Shown here piece after piece: positions 1 to 9,003 of a stretch of DNA of 64,000 nucleotides (within the stretch, counting starts at the first letter, position 1; every line of letters begins with the position of its first letter). The stretch comes from Variovorax sp. UMC13 (GTDB taxonomy: Bacteria; Pseudomonadota; Gammaproteobacteria; Burkholderiales; Burkholderiaceae_C). The notes beneath the pieces were generated by a model that saw nothing but the letters and a program-made list of their open reading frames with translations, did not search any database and was not told where the DNA came from. The DNA lies in the NCBI RefSeq assembly GCF_014170375.1, contig NZ_LZZW01000011.1, positions 124,001-188,000 of the forward strand. The letters run 5' to 3'. The position numbers were made by a program, and so were the translations under genes.

Positions 1-1
1 G

Positions 2-628
2 AGCTACATCATGTGCAAGGCCATGAACCGCAGCTTCTTCAACGTGATCCTGGGCGGCTTCGGCGGCGAGGCGGTCACGGCCGGCGGCGGGGCCAAGGAG
101 CAGCGCCCGGTCAAGAGCGGCAGCGCGGACGATGCGGCCTTCGTGCTCAGCAACGCCGAGACGGTGGTGATCGTGCCGGGCTACGGCCTGGCGGTGGCGC
201 GAGCGCAGCATGCGGTGAAGGAACTCGCGCAGAAGCTCACCGACAAGGGCATCACGGTGAAGTACGCGATCCACCCGGTGGCCGGGCGCATGCCGGGGCA
301 CATGAACGTGCTCTTGGCCGAGGCCGAGGTGCCCTACGACCAGGTGTTCGAGATGGAGGACATCAACGGCGAGTTCGGCCAGGCCGACGTGGCGATCATC
401 CTGGGTGCGAACGACGTGGTGAACCCTGCGGCGCACACCAAGGGCAGCGCGATCTACGGCATGCCGATCCTGGAGGCCTACAAGGCCAAGACGGTGATCG
501 TGAACAAGCGCTCCATGGCCGCGGGCTACGCGGGCCTGGACAACGAACTCTTCTACATGGACAAGACCATGATGGTCTTCGGCGACGCCAAGAAGGTCGT
601 GGAAGACATGGGCAAGGCGATCGAGTAG
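2..628 (+). CDS. pntB: NAD(P) transhydrogenase subunit beta, 3' part only
   Basis: The window opens inside this gene; 208 residues remain before the TAG. It is the C-terminal NADP(H)-binding domain III of the proton-translocating transhydrogenase, which in the inner membrane couples hydride transfer from NADH to NADP+ to proton flow. Visible family signatures are [28 protein letters not shown], the NADP-binding [19 protein letters not shown] and [13 protein letters not shown] near the end. The membrane domain II lies upstream, outside the window, and the alpha subunit genes are presumably there too. A strong hairpin terminator follows at once. Identity is clear; only the start is unknown. Confidence 0.95.
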   Translation, partial: SYIMCKAMNRSFFNVILGGFGGEAVTAGGGAKEQRPVKSGSADDAAFVLSNAETVVIVPGYGLAVARAQHAVKELAQKLTDKGITVKYAIHPVAGRMPGHMNVLLAEAEVPYDQVFEMEDINGEFGQADVAIILGANDVVNPAAHTKGSAIYGMPILEAYKAKTVIVNKRSMAAGYAGLDNELFYMDKTMMVFGDAKKVVEDMGKAIE

Positions 629-677
629 GCCCGGGCCGGCCGCATGGGCCGGCCAGGCCTTCGCCTGAAGAGCGCAG

Positions 678-706
678 GCGCCGCGTCGCGGCGCTTTCTT
701 TTTTTC
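678..706 (+). terminator. Rho-independent terminator after pntB
   Basis: A perfect 8-bp inverted repeat (gcgccgcg / cgcggcgc) with a one-base centre is followed by a T-rich run (tttcttttttt). It separates pntB from fadD, so fadD probably has its own promoter or relies on readthrough. Confidence 0.8.
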
Positions 707-724
707 TCAAGTGGAGACAAGAAC

Positions 725-2404
725 ATGACGGACCGTCCCTGGCTCGCGAGCTATCCCCCCGGCGTCCCCGCCGACATCGACCCCTCGAGCTATGCCTCGC
801 TGGTCGGCTTGATGGAGGAGAGCTTCTCGAAGTACGCCGACCGCGTGGCCTACAGCTTCATGGGCAAGGACATGCGCTATGCCGAGGTCGACCGGCAGAG
901 CCGCGACTTCGCGGCCTACCTGCAAGGCCTGGGCCTGGTCAAGGGCGACCGCGTGGCGGTGATGATGCCCAACTGCCTGCAGTACCCGATCGCGGTGGCC
1001 GGCATCCTGCGCGCCGGCCTGATCCTGGTCAACGTCAACCCGCTCTACACCGCGCGCGAACTCGAGCACCAGCTGCAGGACAGCGGCGCGACGACCATCG
1101 TGATCATGGAGAACTTCGCGGCGACGCTGCAGCATTGCCTCGCATCCACGCCGGTCCGCCACATCGTGCTGGGCGCCATGGGCGACCGGCTGGGCCTGCT
1201 CAAGGGCGCGCTCGTCAACTACGTGGTGCGCAAGGTCAAGAAGCTGGTCCCGGCCTACGAACTGCCGGGCGCGGTGCGCTTCAACAAGGCGCTGGGCGAC
1301 GGCGGGCGGCATCCGCTCAAGGCCCCGGTGGTCGGTCCCGACGACATCGCGGTGCTGCAGTACACCGGCGGCACCACCGGTGTGGCCAAGGGCGCGGTGC
1401 TGCTGCATCGCAACGTGATCGCCAACGTGCTGCAGTCCGAAGCCTGGAATTCGCCCGCGATGCAGAAGGTGCCGGCCGGCGAGCAGCCGACCAGCGTCTG
1501 CGCGCTGCCGCTCTATCACATCTTCGCCTTCACGGTGAACATGATGCTGGGCCTGCGCACCGGCGGCAAGGTGCTGCTGATCCCGAACCCGCGCGACCTC
1601 GCGGCCACGCTCAAGGAGCTGTCGAAGCACAACTTCCACAGCTTTCCCGCGGTCAACACGCTGTTCAACGGCCTTGCCAACCACCCCGACTTCGGCACCG
1701 TGAACTGGAAGCACCTGCAGGTCTCGGTCGGCGGCGGCATGGCGGTGCAGGGCGCCGTGGCCAAGCTCTGGCTCGAGAAGACCGGCTGCCCGATCTGCGA
1801 GGGCTACGGCCTGTCCGAGACCTCGCCCACGGTCAGCTGCAACCCGATCACCAGCACTGCCTACACCGGCACCATCGGCGTGCCGCTGCCGAGCACGCGC
1901 ATGACCTTGCTCGACGACGCCGGCCACGAGGTGGCGCCCGGCGAGCGCGGCGAGATCGCGATCAAGGGCCCGCAGGTGATGGCCGGCTACTGGCAGCGCC
2001 CCGACGAGACCGCCAAGGTCATGACGGACGACGGCTGGTTCAAGTCGGGCGACATCGGCGTGGTCGACGAGCGCGGCTTCTTCAAGATCGTCGATCGCAA
2101 GAAGGACATGATCCTGGTGTCGGGCTTCAACGTGTACCCGAACGAGATCGAGGACGTGGCGGCGCTGATCCCGGGCGTGCTCGAATGCGCGGCCGTCGGC
2201 GTGCCCGACGAGAAGACCGGCGAGGCGGTCAAGCTGGTGATCGTGCGCAAGGACCCGTCGCTGACCGAAGAGCAGGTGCGTGCCTTCTGCCGCGAGAACC
2301 TCACGGGCTACAAGCGCCCCAAGGTCATCGAGTTCCGCACCGACATGCCCAAGACGCCGGTGGGCAAGATCCTGCGCCGCGAACTGCGCGACGCAAAGCA
2401 GTAG
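725..2404 (+). CDS. fadD: Long-chain fatty-acid--CoA ligase (AMP-forming)
   Basis: A 559-residue acyl-CoA synthetase of the ANL adenylating superfamily. It activates long-chain fatty acids with ATP and CoA at the start of beta-oxidation, probably at the inner membrane. Visible motifs are the phosphate-binding loop YTGGTTGVAKGAVL (about residue 212), GYGLSETSPTV (about 359), DGWFKSGDIG, the hinge and fatty-acyl signature DRKKDMILVSGFNVYPNEIE (about 458), and the C-terminal PKTPVGKILRREL with the catalytic lysine. The ATG at 725 was chosen because gtggagac lies just upstream and the protein then begins as FadD proteins do. An open frame extends 81 bases further 5', but it runs into the terminator. 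Length is typical. Confidence 0.93.
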   Translation: MTDRPWLASYPPGVPADIDPSSYASLVGLMEESFSKYADRVAYSFMGKDMRYAEVDRQSRDFAAYLQGLGLVKGDRVAVMMPNCLQYPIAVAGILRAGLILVNVNPLYTARELEHQLQDSGATTIVIMENFAATLQHCLASTPVRHIVLGAMGDRLGLLKGALVNYVVRKVKKLVPAYELPGAVRFNKALGDGGRHPLKAPVVGPDDIAVLQYTGGTTGVAKGAVLLHRNVIANVLQSEAWNSPAMQKVPAGEQPTSVCALPLYHIFAFTVNMMLGLRTGGKVLLIPNPRDLAATLKELSKHNFHSFPAVNTLFNGLANHPDFGTVNWKHLQVSVGGGMAVQGAVAKLWLEKTGCPICEGYGLSETSPTVSCNPITSTAYTGTIGVPLPSTRMTLLDDAGHEVAPGERGEIAIKGPQVMAGYWQRPDETAKVMTDDGWFKSGDIGVVDERGFFKIVDRKKDMILVSGFNVYPNEIEDVAALIPGVLECAAVGVPDEKTGEAVKLVIVRKDPSLTEEQVRAFCRENLTGYKRPKVIEFRTDMPKTPVGKILRRELRDAKQ

Positions 2405-2417
2405 GAAGGGCCGCAGG

Positions 2418-3143
2418 ATGCACGCTGCGGCGCCGATCGCCATCGTCGCGGCGATGCACGAAGAGCTGGCCGCGCTGCTCGAGTGCATGCCTGACGAGCG
2501 CCGGGTCACGGTCGCGGGCCGCGACTTCTGGCAGGGCCATCTGCAGGGCCACGAGGTGATCGCGGTGCTCGCGCGCATCGGCAAGGTGGCGGCCGCCACC
2601 ACGGCCACGGTGCTGGCCGAGCGCTTCCGCGTCGGCCGCGTGGTCTTCACCGGCGTCGCGGGTGGCCTCGGGCCCGGCGTGCGGGTGGGCGACGTGGTGG
2701 TCGCCGAGGCCTTCCTGCAGCACGACATGGACGCCTCGCCGATCTTCCCGCGCCACGAGGTGCCGCTCTACGCGAGGAGCCGTTTCCCGGCCGATGCCGA
2801 ACTCGCCGCCGCGCTGCGCGAAGCCGCCCGCACGGCCCTGCCGCAGGCCCGCGTGCACCACGGGCTGGTGATCAGCGGTGACCGCTTCGTGTCCACCACG
2901 GCCGAAGCGCGCGCGCTGCAGGCCGAATTGCCCGATGCCCTCGCCGTGGAAATGGAAGGCGCCGCCTTCGCCCAGGTCTGCCACGACTTCGACCTGCCCT
3001 TCGCGGCAGTGCGCACCATCTCCGACCGCGCCGACGACGCAGCGCACGGCGATTTCCTCGAATTCATCCGCACCGTCGCCAGCCCGTATTCGGCTGCAAT
3101 CGTGGATGCGCTGCTGAGCGCGTTGCCCAAACCCCAACGCTAG
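2418..3143 (+). CDS. mtnN: 5'-methylthioadenosine/S-adenosylhomocysteine nucleosidase
   Basis: A 241-residue nucleosidase that removes adenine from 5'-methylthioadenosine and S-adenosylhomocysteine, clearing methyl-transfer and polyamine by-products. Family marks are the N-terminal IVAAMHEEL with the catalytic glutamate, FTGVAGGL, the ribose-binding SGDRFVST, the adenine/ribose site VEMEGAAFAQV, and RTISDRADD whose first Asp (about D203) is the general acid. The ATG at 2418 lies 13 bases after the fadD stop and is preceded by the purine-rich ggaagggccgcagg, so it is probably co-transcribed with fadD although the functions are unrelated. The gene converges on corA across a repeat-filled gap. 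Confidence 0.92.
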   Translation: MHAAAPIAIVAAMHEELAALLECMPDERRVTVAGRDFWQGHLQGHEVIAVLARIGKVAAATTATVLAERFRVGRVVFTGVAGGLGPGVRVGDVVVAEAFLQHDMDASPIFPRHEVPLYARSRFPADAELAAALREAARTALPQARVHHGLVISGDRFVSTTAEARALQAELPDALAVEMEGAAFAQVCHDFDLPFAAVRTISDRADDAAHGDFLEFIRTVASPYSAAIVDALLSALPKPQR

Positions 3144-3150
3144 CAGCGGC

Positions 3151-3390
3151 CTTCGCCAGCGACACCCTGGAACCGGCTTTGCCGGGCCAGCGGGCGTGGT
3201 CCGCGTCTTCACCAGAGACACCCTGGAACCGGCTCCGCCGGGCCAGCGGTGTCGCCCCCTTGAGGGGGAGGGCGTCAACCCTCGGGGGTGATCCCGTCTT
3301 CACGTGTCTTCACCAGAGACACCCTGGAACCGGCTTAGCCGGGCCAGCGGTGTCGCCCCCTTGAGGGGGAGGGCGAAGCCCTCGGGGGTG
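3151..3390. repeat. Three-copy dispersed-type repeat with nested hairpins
   Basis: A 19-base core, gacaccctggaaccggctt or a near match, occurs three times. One copy is short (3151-3193) and two are long units of about 85 bases (3205-3290 and 3306-3390) that are almost identical. The long units carry cccccttgaggggg (hairpin with TTGA loop) and, in the second unit, gagggcgaagccctc (hairpin with GAA loop), which is degenerate in the first. No open reading frame here looks real. The array fills the space between the convergent genes mtnN and corA, where the hairpins could stop transcription from both sides. Confidence 0.75.
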
Positions 3391-3392
3391 GT

Positions 3393-4379
3393 CTATTTCA
3401 ACCAGCCCCGGCGCCGGAAGTACCACATCGGCACCAGCGCACTCGCCACCATCAGCGCGATCGCATAGGCATAGCCGTAGGCCCAGTCGATCTCGGGCAT
3501 GACGCGGAAGTTCATGCCGTAGACGCTGGCGATCAGCGTGGGCGGCAGCAGCGCGACGCTGGCCACCGAGAAGATCTTGATGGTCTTGTTCTGGTTGATG
3601 TTGATGAAACCGACGGTCGCATCCATCAAAAAGTTGATCTTGTCGAACAGGAAGGCCGTGTGGTTGTCCAGCGATTCGATGTCGCGCAGGATCTGCCGCG
3701 CCTCCTCGAACTGCTCGGCGTTGAGCATCTTGCTGCGCATCATGAAGCTCACCGCGCGGCGCGTGTCCATCACGTTGCGGCGGATGCGCCCGTTCAAGTC
3801 TTCCTGGCGCGCGATGGCGCCCAGCACCTCGCCGGCCAGTTCGTCGCTGACGTTGCCCTCGAGCACCTTCTTGCCCGCCACCTCGAGCTCGTCGTAGATG
3901 TTTTCCAGCGTGTCGGCCGAGTATTCGGCGTCGGCGTCGAACAGCTTCAGCAGCACTTCCTTGGCGTCTTCGATCAGGCCCGGCGCACGGCGCGCGCGCA
4001 TGCGCAAGAGGCGGAACACCGGAATGTCCTGATCGTGGATCGAGAACAGCACGCCGCGGCTGCGCAGTTCGGCGTTGTGCTGGTTGAGGATGAAGGCCAC
4101 GCGCACCGAACGCGCGTTCTCTTCCTCGTCGATCAGGAAGTCGCTGCGGATGTGCAGTTCGCCGTTGTCTTCCTCGTAGAAGCGCGCCGATTCCTCGATG
4201 TCCTCGTCCATCGCGTCTTCGGGGATGGACAGGCCGTAGTACTGCTTGATCCAGCGCTTCTCCTCGACCGTGGGCGATTCGAGGTCGACCCAGATGGGCT
4301 GGAACTGTGACAGCTCTTCGAGGGCCTCGATTTCTTCCTGAACGAGGCGCCCGTTGGCAAGCGTGAAGATGTTGAGCAT
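3393..4379 (-). CDS. corA: Magnesium/cobalt transporter CorA
   Basis: A 328-residue divalent-cation channel of the inner membrane, the main route for magnesium uptake. A long acidic and helical cytoplasmic N-terminal domain is followed by two C-terminal membrane segments. The CorA hallmark YGMNF sits at about residues 287-291, after the first of these (SVASVALLPPTLIASV), and the protein ends with the usual basic tail RRRGWLK. Length is in the normal range. The ATG at 4379 has a good ribosome-binding site (gggag) just upstream. A possible short leader peptide lies in the 5' region. Confidence 0.95.
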   Translation of the reverse strand: MLNIFTLANGRLVQEEIEALEELSQFQPIWVDLESPTVEEKRWIKQYYGLSIPEDAMDEDIEESARFYEEDNGELHIRSDFLIDEEENARSVRVAFILNQHNAELRSRGVLFSIHDQDIPVFRLLRMRARRAPGLIEDAKEVLLKLFDADAEYSADTLENIYDELEVAGKKVLEGNVSDELAGEVLGAIARQEDLNGRIRRNVMDTRRAVSFMMRSKMLNAEQFEEARQILRDIESLDNHTAFLFDKINFLMDATVGFININQNKTIKIFSVASVALLPPTLIASVYGMNFRVMPEIDWAYGYAYAIALMVASALVPMWYFRRRGWLK

Positions 4380-4450
4380 GGCTCACTCCCGTGAAAAGGT
4401 CTTGCGGTTGGCGGCGGGAAGGGCGCTTTCAAGACCCTCGCCAACGACGC

Positions 4451-4492
4451 TCAGGAGGGAGTTGAAAGCTGCCGAGACGGATAGCTTTCCAT
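4451..4492 (-). CDS. Possible 13-residue leader peptide upstream of corA
   Basis: On the corA strand, an ATG preceded by a purine-rich cggaga opens a 13-codon frame (MESYPSRQLSTPS) ending in TGA about 70 bases before corA. A 7-bp inverted repeat (gaaagct at 4464-4470, agctttc at 4483-4489) lies inside it. In Salmonella, corA and mgtA have short translated leaders that govern magnesium-dependent readthrough. The analogy is by position only; no sequence similarity is claimed. Confidence 0.25.
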   Translation of the reverse strand: MESYPSRQLSTPS

Positions 4493-4522
4493 GCGGGTCT
4501 CCGGGGTTGCAGCGAGGCGCGA

Positions 4523-4528
4523 TTATGG
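4523..4528 (-). promoter_or_regulatory. Candidate -10 element for corA
   Basis: CATAAT on the minus strand (attatg on +), about 145 bases upstream of the corA start and just before the putative leader frame. No convincing -35 hexamer was found at the expected spacing. Confidence 0.3.
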
Positions 4529-4562
4529 CACTGCAGCATGAGGCGCCGAAGTCGATGGCTGG

Positions 4563-6698
4563 ATGAACATCCAGTACAGTAGCGCCTCGATGCAGCCTGC
4601 CGCCCATCCTGTTTCCGCCGTCCCCGCCACCCAGGCCGAGCGCCTGGCGGCCGCGCTCGCGACGCTCAACGAGGCGCAGCGCGCGGCGGTCGAGCACGGC
4701 GTGGGCGCGGCCCTCGCCGATGCGCGGCCCCTGCTGGTGATCGCCGGCGCGGGCTCGGGCAAGACCAGCACGCTGGCGCACCGCGTGGCGCACCTGGTGG
4801 CGCAGGGCGTCGATCCGCAGCGCATCTTGCTGCTGACCTTCTCGCGTCGGGCCGCGCAGGAGATGTCGCGCCGCGCCGGCCAGGTCGCGGCGCAAGTGCT
4901 GGGGCTGCGTTCCGATGCGGCGCCTTCGCTGCCCTGGGCCGGCACCTTCCACGGCATCGGCGCGCGCCTGCTGCGCGAGTACGCGACCCATATCGGGCTG
5001 GCCGAGAATTTCAGCATCCACGACCGCGGCGACGCCGAGGACCTGATGGGCCTGGTGCGCCACGAACTGGGCTTCTCGACCACCGCGAAGCGCTTTCCGC
5101 AGAAGAGCACCTGCCTGTCGATCTATTCGCGCACGGTCAACACCTGCGGGTCGCTGGCCGAGGTGCTCGCGCATGCCTTCCCCTGGTGCGCCGAATGGGA
5201 GAGCGAACTCAAGCGCCTGTTCGCGGCCTATGTCGAGGCCAAGCAGCAGCAGCACGCGCTCGACTACGACGACCTGCTGCTCTACTGGGCCGGCATGGTG
5301 GCCGAGCCCGCGCTGGCGGCGCTGATCGGTGAGCGCTTCGACCATGTGCTGGTCGACGAGTACCAGGACACCAACCGGCTGCAGGCCGCGATCCTGTGCG
5401 GCCTCAAGCCCGACGGACGCGGCGTCACGGTGGTCGGCGACGACGCGCAGTCGATCTATTCCTTCCGCGGCGCCACGGTGCGCAACATCCTCGACTTCCC
5501 GGGCCAGTTCTCGCAGGCCGCGCGCATCGTCACGCTGGAGCGCAACTACCGCTCCACGCAGCCCATCCTCGACGTCTCGAACGCGGTGATCGCCGCGGCC
5601 GCCGAGCGCCACGCCAAGACGCTCTGGACCGACAAGCCCTCGGCCGGCCGGCCGCAGCTGGTGCTGGTGCCCGACGAGGCGCAGCAGGCCCAGTGGGTGG
5701 CCGACCGCGTGCTCGCGCACCGCGAGGGCGGGCTGGCGCTCAAGTCGCAGGCGGTGCTGTTCCGCACCTCGTACCACAGCGCCGCGCTCGAGCTCGAGCT
5801 GGCGCGGCGCAACATCCCCTTCGTCAAGTACGGCGGGCTCAAGTTCCTCGAGGCCGCGCACGTCAAGGACCTGCTCTCGGTGCTGCGTTTCGCGCAGAAC
5901 CCGCGCAGCCGGATCGCGGGCTTCCGCGTCACCCAGCTGATCCCGGGCATCGGCCCGGTCACGGCCGCGCGGCTGCTCGACGCGATGGACGTGGCGGCCG
6001 ATCCGGCGGCGGCAGTGCAGGCCTTCGTGCCGCCCGCCTCGGCGCTGGTCGAATGGGCGCGCTTCGCCGAGATCTATGCCGCGCTGCGCGCGCCCACGCT
6101 GGCCTGGCCGGCCGACATGGAGCTCGCGCTGCGCTGGTACCTGCCGCACCTCGAACGCCTGCACGATGACGCCGGGCTGCGCCGCGGCGACGTCGAGCAG
6201 CTGGCCCGCCTCGCGGCCGGCTACGGCTCGCGCGAGCGCTTCCTGACCGAGCTCACGCTTGACCCGCCCGAGGCCACCAGCGACCGCCCCGGGCCGCCGC
6301 TGCTCGACGAGGACTACCTGATCCTCTCGACCATCCATTCGGCCAAGGGCCAGGAGTGGACTTCGGTGCATGTGCTCAACGTGGTCGACGGCTGCCTGCC
6401 GGCCGACGTGGCCCAGGGCGCGCAGGAACTCGAGGAGGAGCGGCGCCTGCTCTACGTCGCGATGACGCGCGCCAAGGACCACCTGCACCTGCTGGTGCCG
6501 CAGCGCTTCTACGTGACGCAGCAGTCGGCCCGCGGCGACCGCCATCTCTATGCCGGGCGCAGCCGCTTCGTCACCGAGGCCGATGCGGCCCGTTTCGAGC
6601 AACTCACCTGGCCGCCCCCGCCGCCGCGCGCGCCCCACACGCCGCCACCGGCCGCGACCATCGACCTGCTGGCCCGCATGCGTGCCAGCTGGCGCTGA
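4563..6698 (+). CDS. UvrD/Rep-family ATP-dependent DNA helicase
   Basis: A 711-residue superfamily 1A helicase that unwinds DNA 3' to 5' in repair or replication restart. All core motifs are seen: Walker A AGAGSGKT (61-68), [10 protein letters not shown] (Ia), the Walker B/DEAD-like [10 protein letters not shown] (about 262-271), [15 protein letters not shown] (III), LERNYRST (IV), [16 protein letters not shown] (V) and [13 protein letters not shown] (VI). It lacks the long C-terminal extension of E. coli UvrD and ends soon after motif VI in a proline-rich tail, as do many UvrD-like helicases that are not UvrD, Rep or PcrA. The ATG at 4563 is taken. An in-frame ATG at 4590 lies 9 bases after a TACAGT hexamer and is an alternative start. 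Confidence 0.9.
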   Translation: MNIQYSSASMQPAAHPVSAVPATQAERLAAALATLNEAQRAAVEHGVGAALADARPLLVIAGAGSGKTSTLAHRVAHLVAQGVDPQRILLLTFSRRAAQEMSRRAGQVAAQVLGLRSDAAPSLPWAGTFHGIGARLLREYATHIGLAENFSIHDRGDAEDLMGLVRHELGFSTTAKRFPQKSTCLSIYSRTVNTCGSLAEVLAHAFPWCAEWESELKRLFAAYVEAKQQQHALDYDDLLLYWAGMVAEPALAALIGERFDHVLVDEYQDTNRLQAAILCGLKPDGRGVTVVGDDAQSIYSFRGATVRNILDFPGQFSQAARIVTLERNYRSTQPILDVSNAVIAAAAERHAKTLWTDKPSAGRPQLVLVPDEAQQAQWVADRVLAHREGGLALKSQAVLFRTSYHSAALELELARRNIPFVKYGGLKFLEAAHVKDLLSVLRFAQNPRSRIAGFRVTQLIPGIGPVTAARLLDAMDVAADPAAAVQAFVPPASALVEWARFAEIYAALRAPTLAWPADMELALRWYLPHLERLHDDAGLRRGDVEQLARLAAGYGSRERFLTELTLDPPEATSDRPGPPLLDEDYLILSTIHSAKGQEWTSVHVLNVVDGCLPADVAQGAQELEEERRLLYVAMTRAKDHLHLLVPQRFYVTQQSARGDRHLYAGRSRFVTEADAARFEQLTWPPPPPRAPHTPPPAATIDLLARMRASWR

Positions 6699-7012
6699 AA
6701 CGCCGCGCCCACCCTGCCCGCAGAAGGGTCGTAAGCCCCTGCATCGCAGCGTTACCTTTGGTCCTCCTCGCGCTGGCAAGCGTTGCCGGCACGGCGTCTG
6801 GTGCTATGAATTCGGAAGCGGTCCGGGTGCCGCTCGGCGGGCCGGCCCGCGGAGGGATTGCAATCGCTTCGCGCCTTGGGCATAGTGAATCGACCCCTTC
6901 CTCTCTTTGCTCATTTCTCTTCCCCTTCCCCCCGTTTTCCTTCCCCCCGGTCGATGCGCCAATCCCGGTGCAGAGGCTATTTTTCCCAACCGTCAATTCC
7001 AGGAGGTCATTC
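6699..7012. other. Non-coding gap upstream of hpf with a pyrimidine-rich tract
   Basis: These 314 bases hold no convincing gene. From about 6894 to 6950 the + strand is almost all C and T (cctctctttgctcatttctc and following), unlike the rest of the window. A candidate promoter lies just before it. The tract would form the untranslated leader of hpf, so post-transcriptional control is possible but unproven. Confidence 0.5.
6858..6886 (+). promoter_or_regulatory. Candidate sigma70 promoter for hpf
   Basis: TTGCAA (6858-6863) and CATAGT (6881-6886) are separated by 17 bases, each matching four of six consensus positions. The ATG of hpf is about 127 bases downstream, leaving a long pyrimidine-rich leader. 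Confidence 0.4.
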
Positions 7013-7342
7013 ATGAATCTGACGATCAGCGGTCATCACCTCGACGTCACCCCTGCACTGCGCAGCTACGTCACCACCAAGTTGGACCGGATCACCCGGC
7101 ACTTCGATCAGGTGGTCGATGTCAAGGTGCTCCTCACGGTGGAAAAGCAGAAGGAGAAGGACAGCCGCCAGAAGGCGGAATGCAACATCCACGTCAAGGG
7201 CAACGACATGTTCGCGGAGTCGAGCCACGCTGATCTCTATGCCGCCGTCGACGAGCTGGTCGACAAGCTCGACCGCCAAGTCGTGCGCCACAAGGACAAG
7301 CTCCAGGACCATCATCACGCAGCACCCAAGCGTCTGATGTAA
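7013..7342 (+). CDS. hpf: Ribosome hibernation-promoting factor, short form
   Basis: A 109-residue member of the HPF/RaiA (YfiA) family. These proteins bind the decoding region of the 30S subunit in stationary phase and promote 100S dimers or idle 70S ribosomes. The start [20 protein letters not shown], the central [16 protein letters not shown] and the pattern [16 protein letters not shown] are typical. The histidine-rich end ([13 protein letters not shown]) replaces the dimerisation domain of long HPF. The start is fixed by an excellent Shine-Dalgarno, aggaggtcattc ATG. It precedes ptsN and hprK, a common betaproteobacterial order, but rpoN, often just upstream, is not here. A strong terminator follows. 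Confidence 0.93.
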   Translation: MNLTISGHHLDVTPALRSYVTTKLDRITRHFDQVVDVKVLLTVEKQKEKDSRQKAECNIHVKGNDMFAESSHADLYAAVDELVDKLDRQVVRHKDKLQDHHHAAPKRLM

Positions 7343-7380
7343 GGTTCGGCTTCGACCTGTTCGGGCAAATACTCTTGCGG

Positions 7381-7408
7381 GCCACCTTCGGGTGGCTCTT
7401 TGCTTTTT
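7381..7408 (+). terminator. Rho-independent terminator after hpf
   Basis: A 6-bp stem, gccacc / ggtggc, with a stable TTCG tetraloop is followed by tctttgcttttt. It separates hpf from ptsN. Confidence 0.85.
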
Positions 7409-7420
7409 ACGGCAGGGGTG

Positions 7421-7426
7421 CATAAT
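7421..7426 (+). promoter_or_regulatory. Candidate -10 element for ptsN
   Basis: CATAAT lies 22 bases before the ptsN ATG and directly after the hpf terminator. The best upstream hexamer (TTGCTT at 7400-7405) is only 15 bases away, so the -35 is uncertain. Confidence 0.35.
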
Positions 7427-7448
7427 CGCCCCCGCTCCGACCCCACCC

Positions 7449-7916
7449 ATGAATCGCCTAGCGTCCATCCTGCCGCCCGCTCAAGTCCTCGTGAGCGTTG
7501 ACGCCACCAGCAAGAAACGTGCTTTCGAGGAAGCCGGCTTGCTGTTCGAAAACCTCCATGGCCTGGGGCGTGCCCTGATCACCGACAGCCTGTTCGCCCG
7601 CGAACGGCTCGGCTCGACCGGGCTCGGCCACGGCGTGGCGATCCCGCACGGGCGCATCAAGGGCCTCAAATCGCCCATGGCGGCCGTGTTCCAGCTGGCC
7701 GACCCCATCGGCTTCGATGCGCCCGACGAGCAGCCTGTGGTGCTGCTGATCTTCCTGCTGGTGCCCGAGGCGGCGACCCAGAAGCACCTGGAGATCCTGT
7801 CCGAGATCGCCGAGCTGCTGAGCGACGCCGGCCTGCGCGAGCAGATCAAGTCCAGCACCGACGCGGCCGCGCTGCATGCGCTGATCGCGGGCTGGCAGTC
7901 GGCGCAGGTCGCCTGA
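7449..7916 (+). CDS. ptsN: PTS IIA-like nitrogen regulatory protein PtsN (EIIA-Ntr)
   Basis: A 155-residue EIIA-Ntr domain protein, the end acceptor of the nitrogen phosphotransferase chain (EI-Ntr, NPr, EIIA-Ntr). It transports no sugar but regulates potassium transport and stress or nitrogen functions by its phosphorylation state. The phosphorylated histidine is H67 in HGVAIPHGRI, and the C-terminal LLIFLLVPEAATQKHLEIL block is typical of the family. The ATG at 7449 follows a -10-like CATAAT. hprK begins 82 bases downstream, a pairing widely conserved in betaproteobacteria. Both a K+ transporter (kup) and PtsN occur in the window, though not linked. Confidence 0.93.
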   Translation: MNRLASILPPAQVLVSVDATSKKRAFEEAGLLFENLHGLGRALITDSLFARERLGSTGLGHGVAIPHGRIKGLKSPMAAVFQLADPIGFDAPDEQPVVLLIFLLVPEAATQKHLEILSEIAELLSDAGLREQIKSSTDAAALHALIAGWQSAQVA

Positions 7917-7998
7917 CCCCGGGGCGCCAGCCCCGGCCTGCGGCGGCCGTTGCCGCCGCGCGGCGTGACACCCCGTTTCTGCGCTTATTCTCTAGGGC

Positions 7999-8952
7999 AT
8001 GAAACCCACCGTCATCAGCGCCGACGCGATGTTCGAGGAATTCCGCGGGCCGCTGCGCTGGGAGTGGCTGGCCGGGCTGGGCGCGTCCGAGCGCCAGTTC
8101 GACGCGGAAGTCATCAGCCGGGCGCAATCGGCGGCCGACCTGGTCGGCTACCTCAACTACATCCACCCCTACCGGGTCCAGATCCTGGGCGCGCGCGAGA
8201 TCGCCTACCTGACCCGCGGCACGCCCGAGGACTGCGAGCGCCGCATCGCGCGCATCGTCACCCTGGAGCCGCCGGTGCTGGTGCTGGCCGACGGCCAGGC
8301 CGCGCCCGACGAGCTGCTGGCCATCTGCGAGCGCGCGCAGCTGCCGCTGTTCGCCACGCGCGACGGCTCGGCCTACGTGATCGACCTGCTGCGCGCCTAC
8401 CTGTCCAAGCACTTCGCCGAGCGCACCTCGATGCACGGCGTGTTCATGGACATCCTGGGGCTGGGCGTGATGATCACGGGCGAGTCGGGCCTGGGCAAGA
8501 GCGAGCTCGGCCTGGAGCTGATCTCGCGCGGCAACGGCCTGGTGGCCGACGACGCGGTCGACCTGTTCCGCATCAACCAGAACACCATCGAGGGCCGCTG
8601 CCCCGAGCTGCTGCAGAACCTGCTGGAGGTGCGCGGCATCGGCCTGCTCGACATTCGCGCGATCTTCGGCGAGACCGCGGTGCGCCGGAAGATGCGGCTC
8701 AAGCTGATCGTGCACCTGGTGCGGCGCGACAGCTTCGAGCGCGACTACGAGCGCATGCCCGCGGCGCCGCTGACCCAGGACGTGCTGGGCATCGCGGTGC
8801 GCAAGGTGATCATCCAGGTGGTGGCCGGGCGCAACATCGCGGTGCTGGTCGAGGCGGCGGTGCGTAATTCGATCCTGCAGCTGCGCGGCATCGACACCTA
8901 TGCCGACTTCGTGGCGCGCCACCACAAGGCGATGGAATCGGCCCAGGACTGA
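7999..8952 (+). CDS. hprK: HPr kinase/phosphorylase
   Basis: A 317-residue bifunctional enzyme that phosphorylates HPr on serine and removes that phosphate. In proteobacteria it is linked with the nitrogen-type PTS rather than with classical carbon control. It shows an N-terminal regulatory domain, the kinase P-loop [18 protein letters not shown] (about 160), the preceding [18 protein letters not shown] with the general-base histidine, and the C-terminal family signature [17 protein letters not shown]. Length fits the family. It lies downstream of ptsN in the same direction and converges on fur. Confidence 0.93.
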   Translation: MKPTVISADAMFEEFRGPLRWEWLAGLGASERQFDAEVISRAQSAADLVGYLNYIHPYRVQILGAREIAYLTRGTPEDCERRIARIVTLEPPVLVLADGQAAPDELLAICERAQLPLFATRDGSAYVIDLLRAYLSKHFAERTSMHGVFMDILGLGVMITGESGLGKSELGLELISRGNGLVADDAVDLFRINQNTIEGRCPELLQNLLEVRGIGLLDIRAIFGETAVRRKMRLKLIVHLVRRDSFERDYERMPAAPLTQDVLGIAVRKVIIQVVAGRNIAVLVEAAVRNSILQLRGIDTYADFVARHHKAMESAQD

Positions 8953-8967
8953 GCGGCAGGGCCTTGG

Positions 8968-8984
8968 CACGCGCAAAGCGCGTG
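8968..8984. terminator. Hairpin between hprK and fur
   Basis: cacgcgc aaa gcgcgtg forms a 7-bp stem with a three-base loop between two convergent genes. There is no T-run on either side, so termination activity is only suggested. Confidence 0.35.
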
Positions 8985-9003
8985 TAAAGACCGGAAGCTT
9001 CTG

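Noticed and set aside
13-2559. 848-codon open frame overlapping pntB and fadD
   Set aside because: Arginine/glycine-rich nonsense-like translation, out of phase with two well-recognised genes; an effect of high G+C.
3151-3390. Repeat array considered as CRISPR or an integron attachment array
   Set aside because: The units are 85 bases and adjacent to near-identical copies without variable spacers; no cas or integrase gene is nearby.
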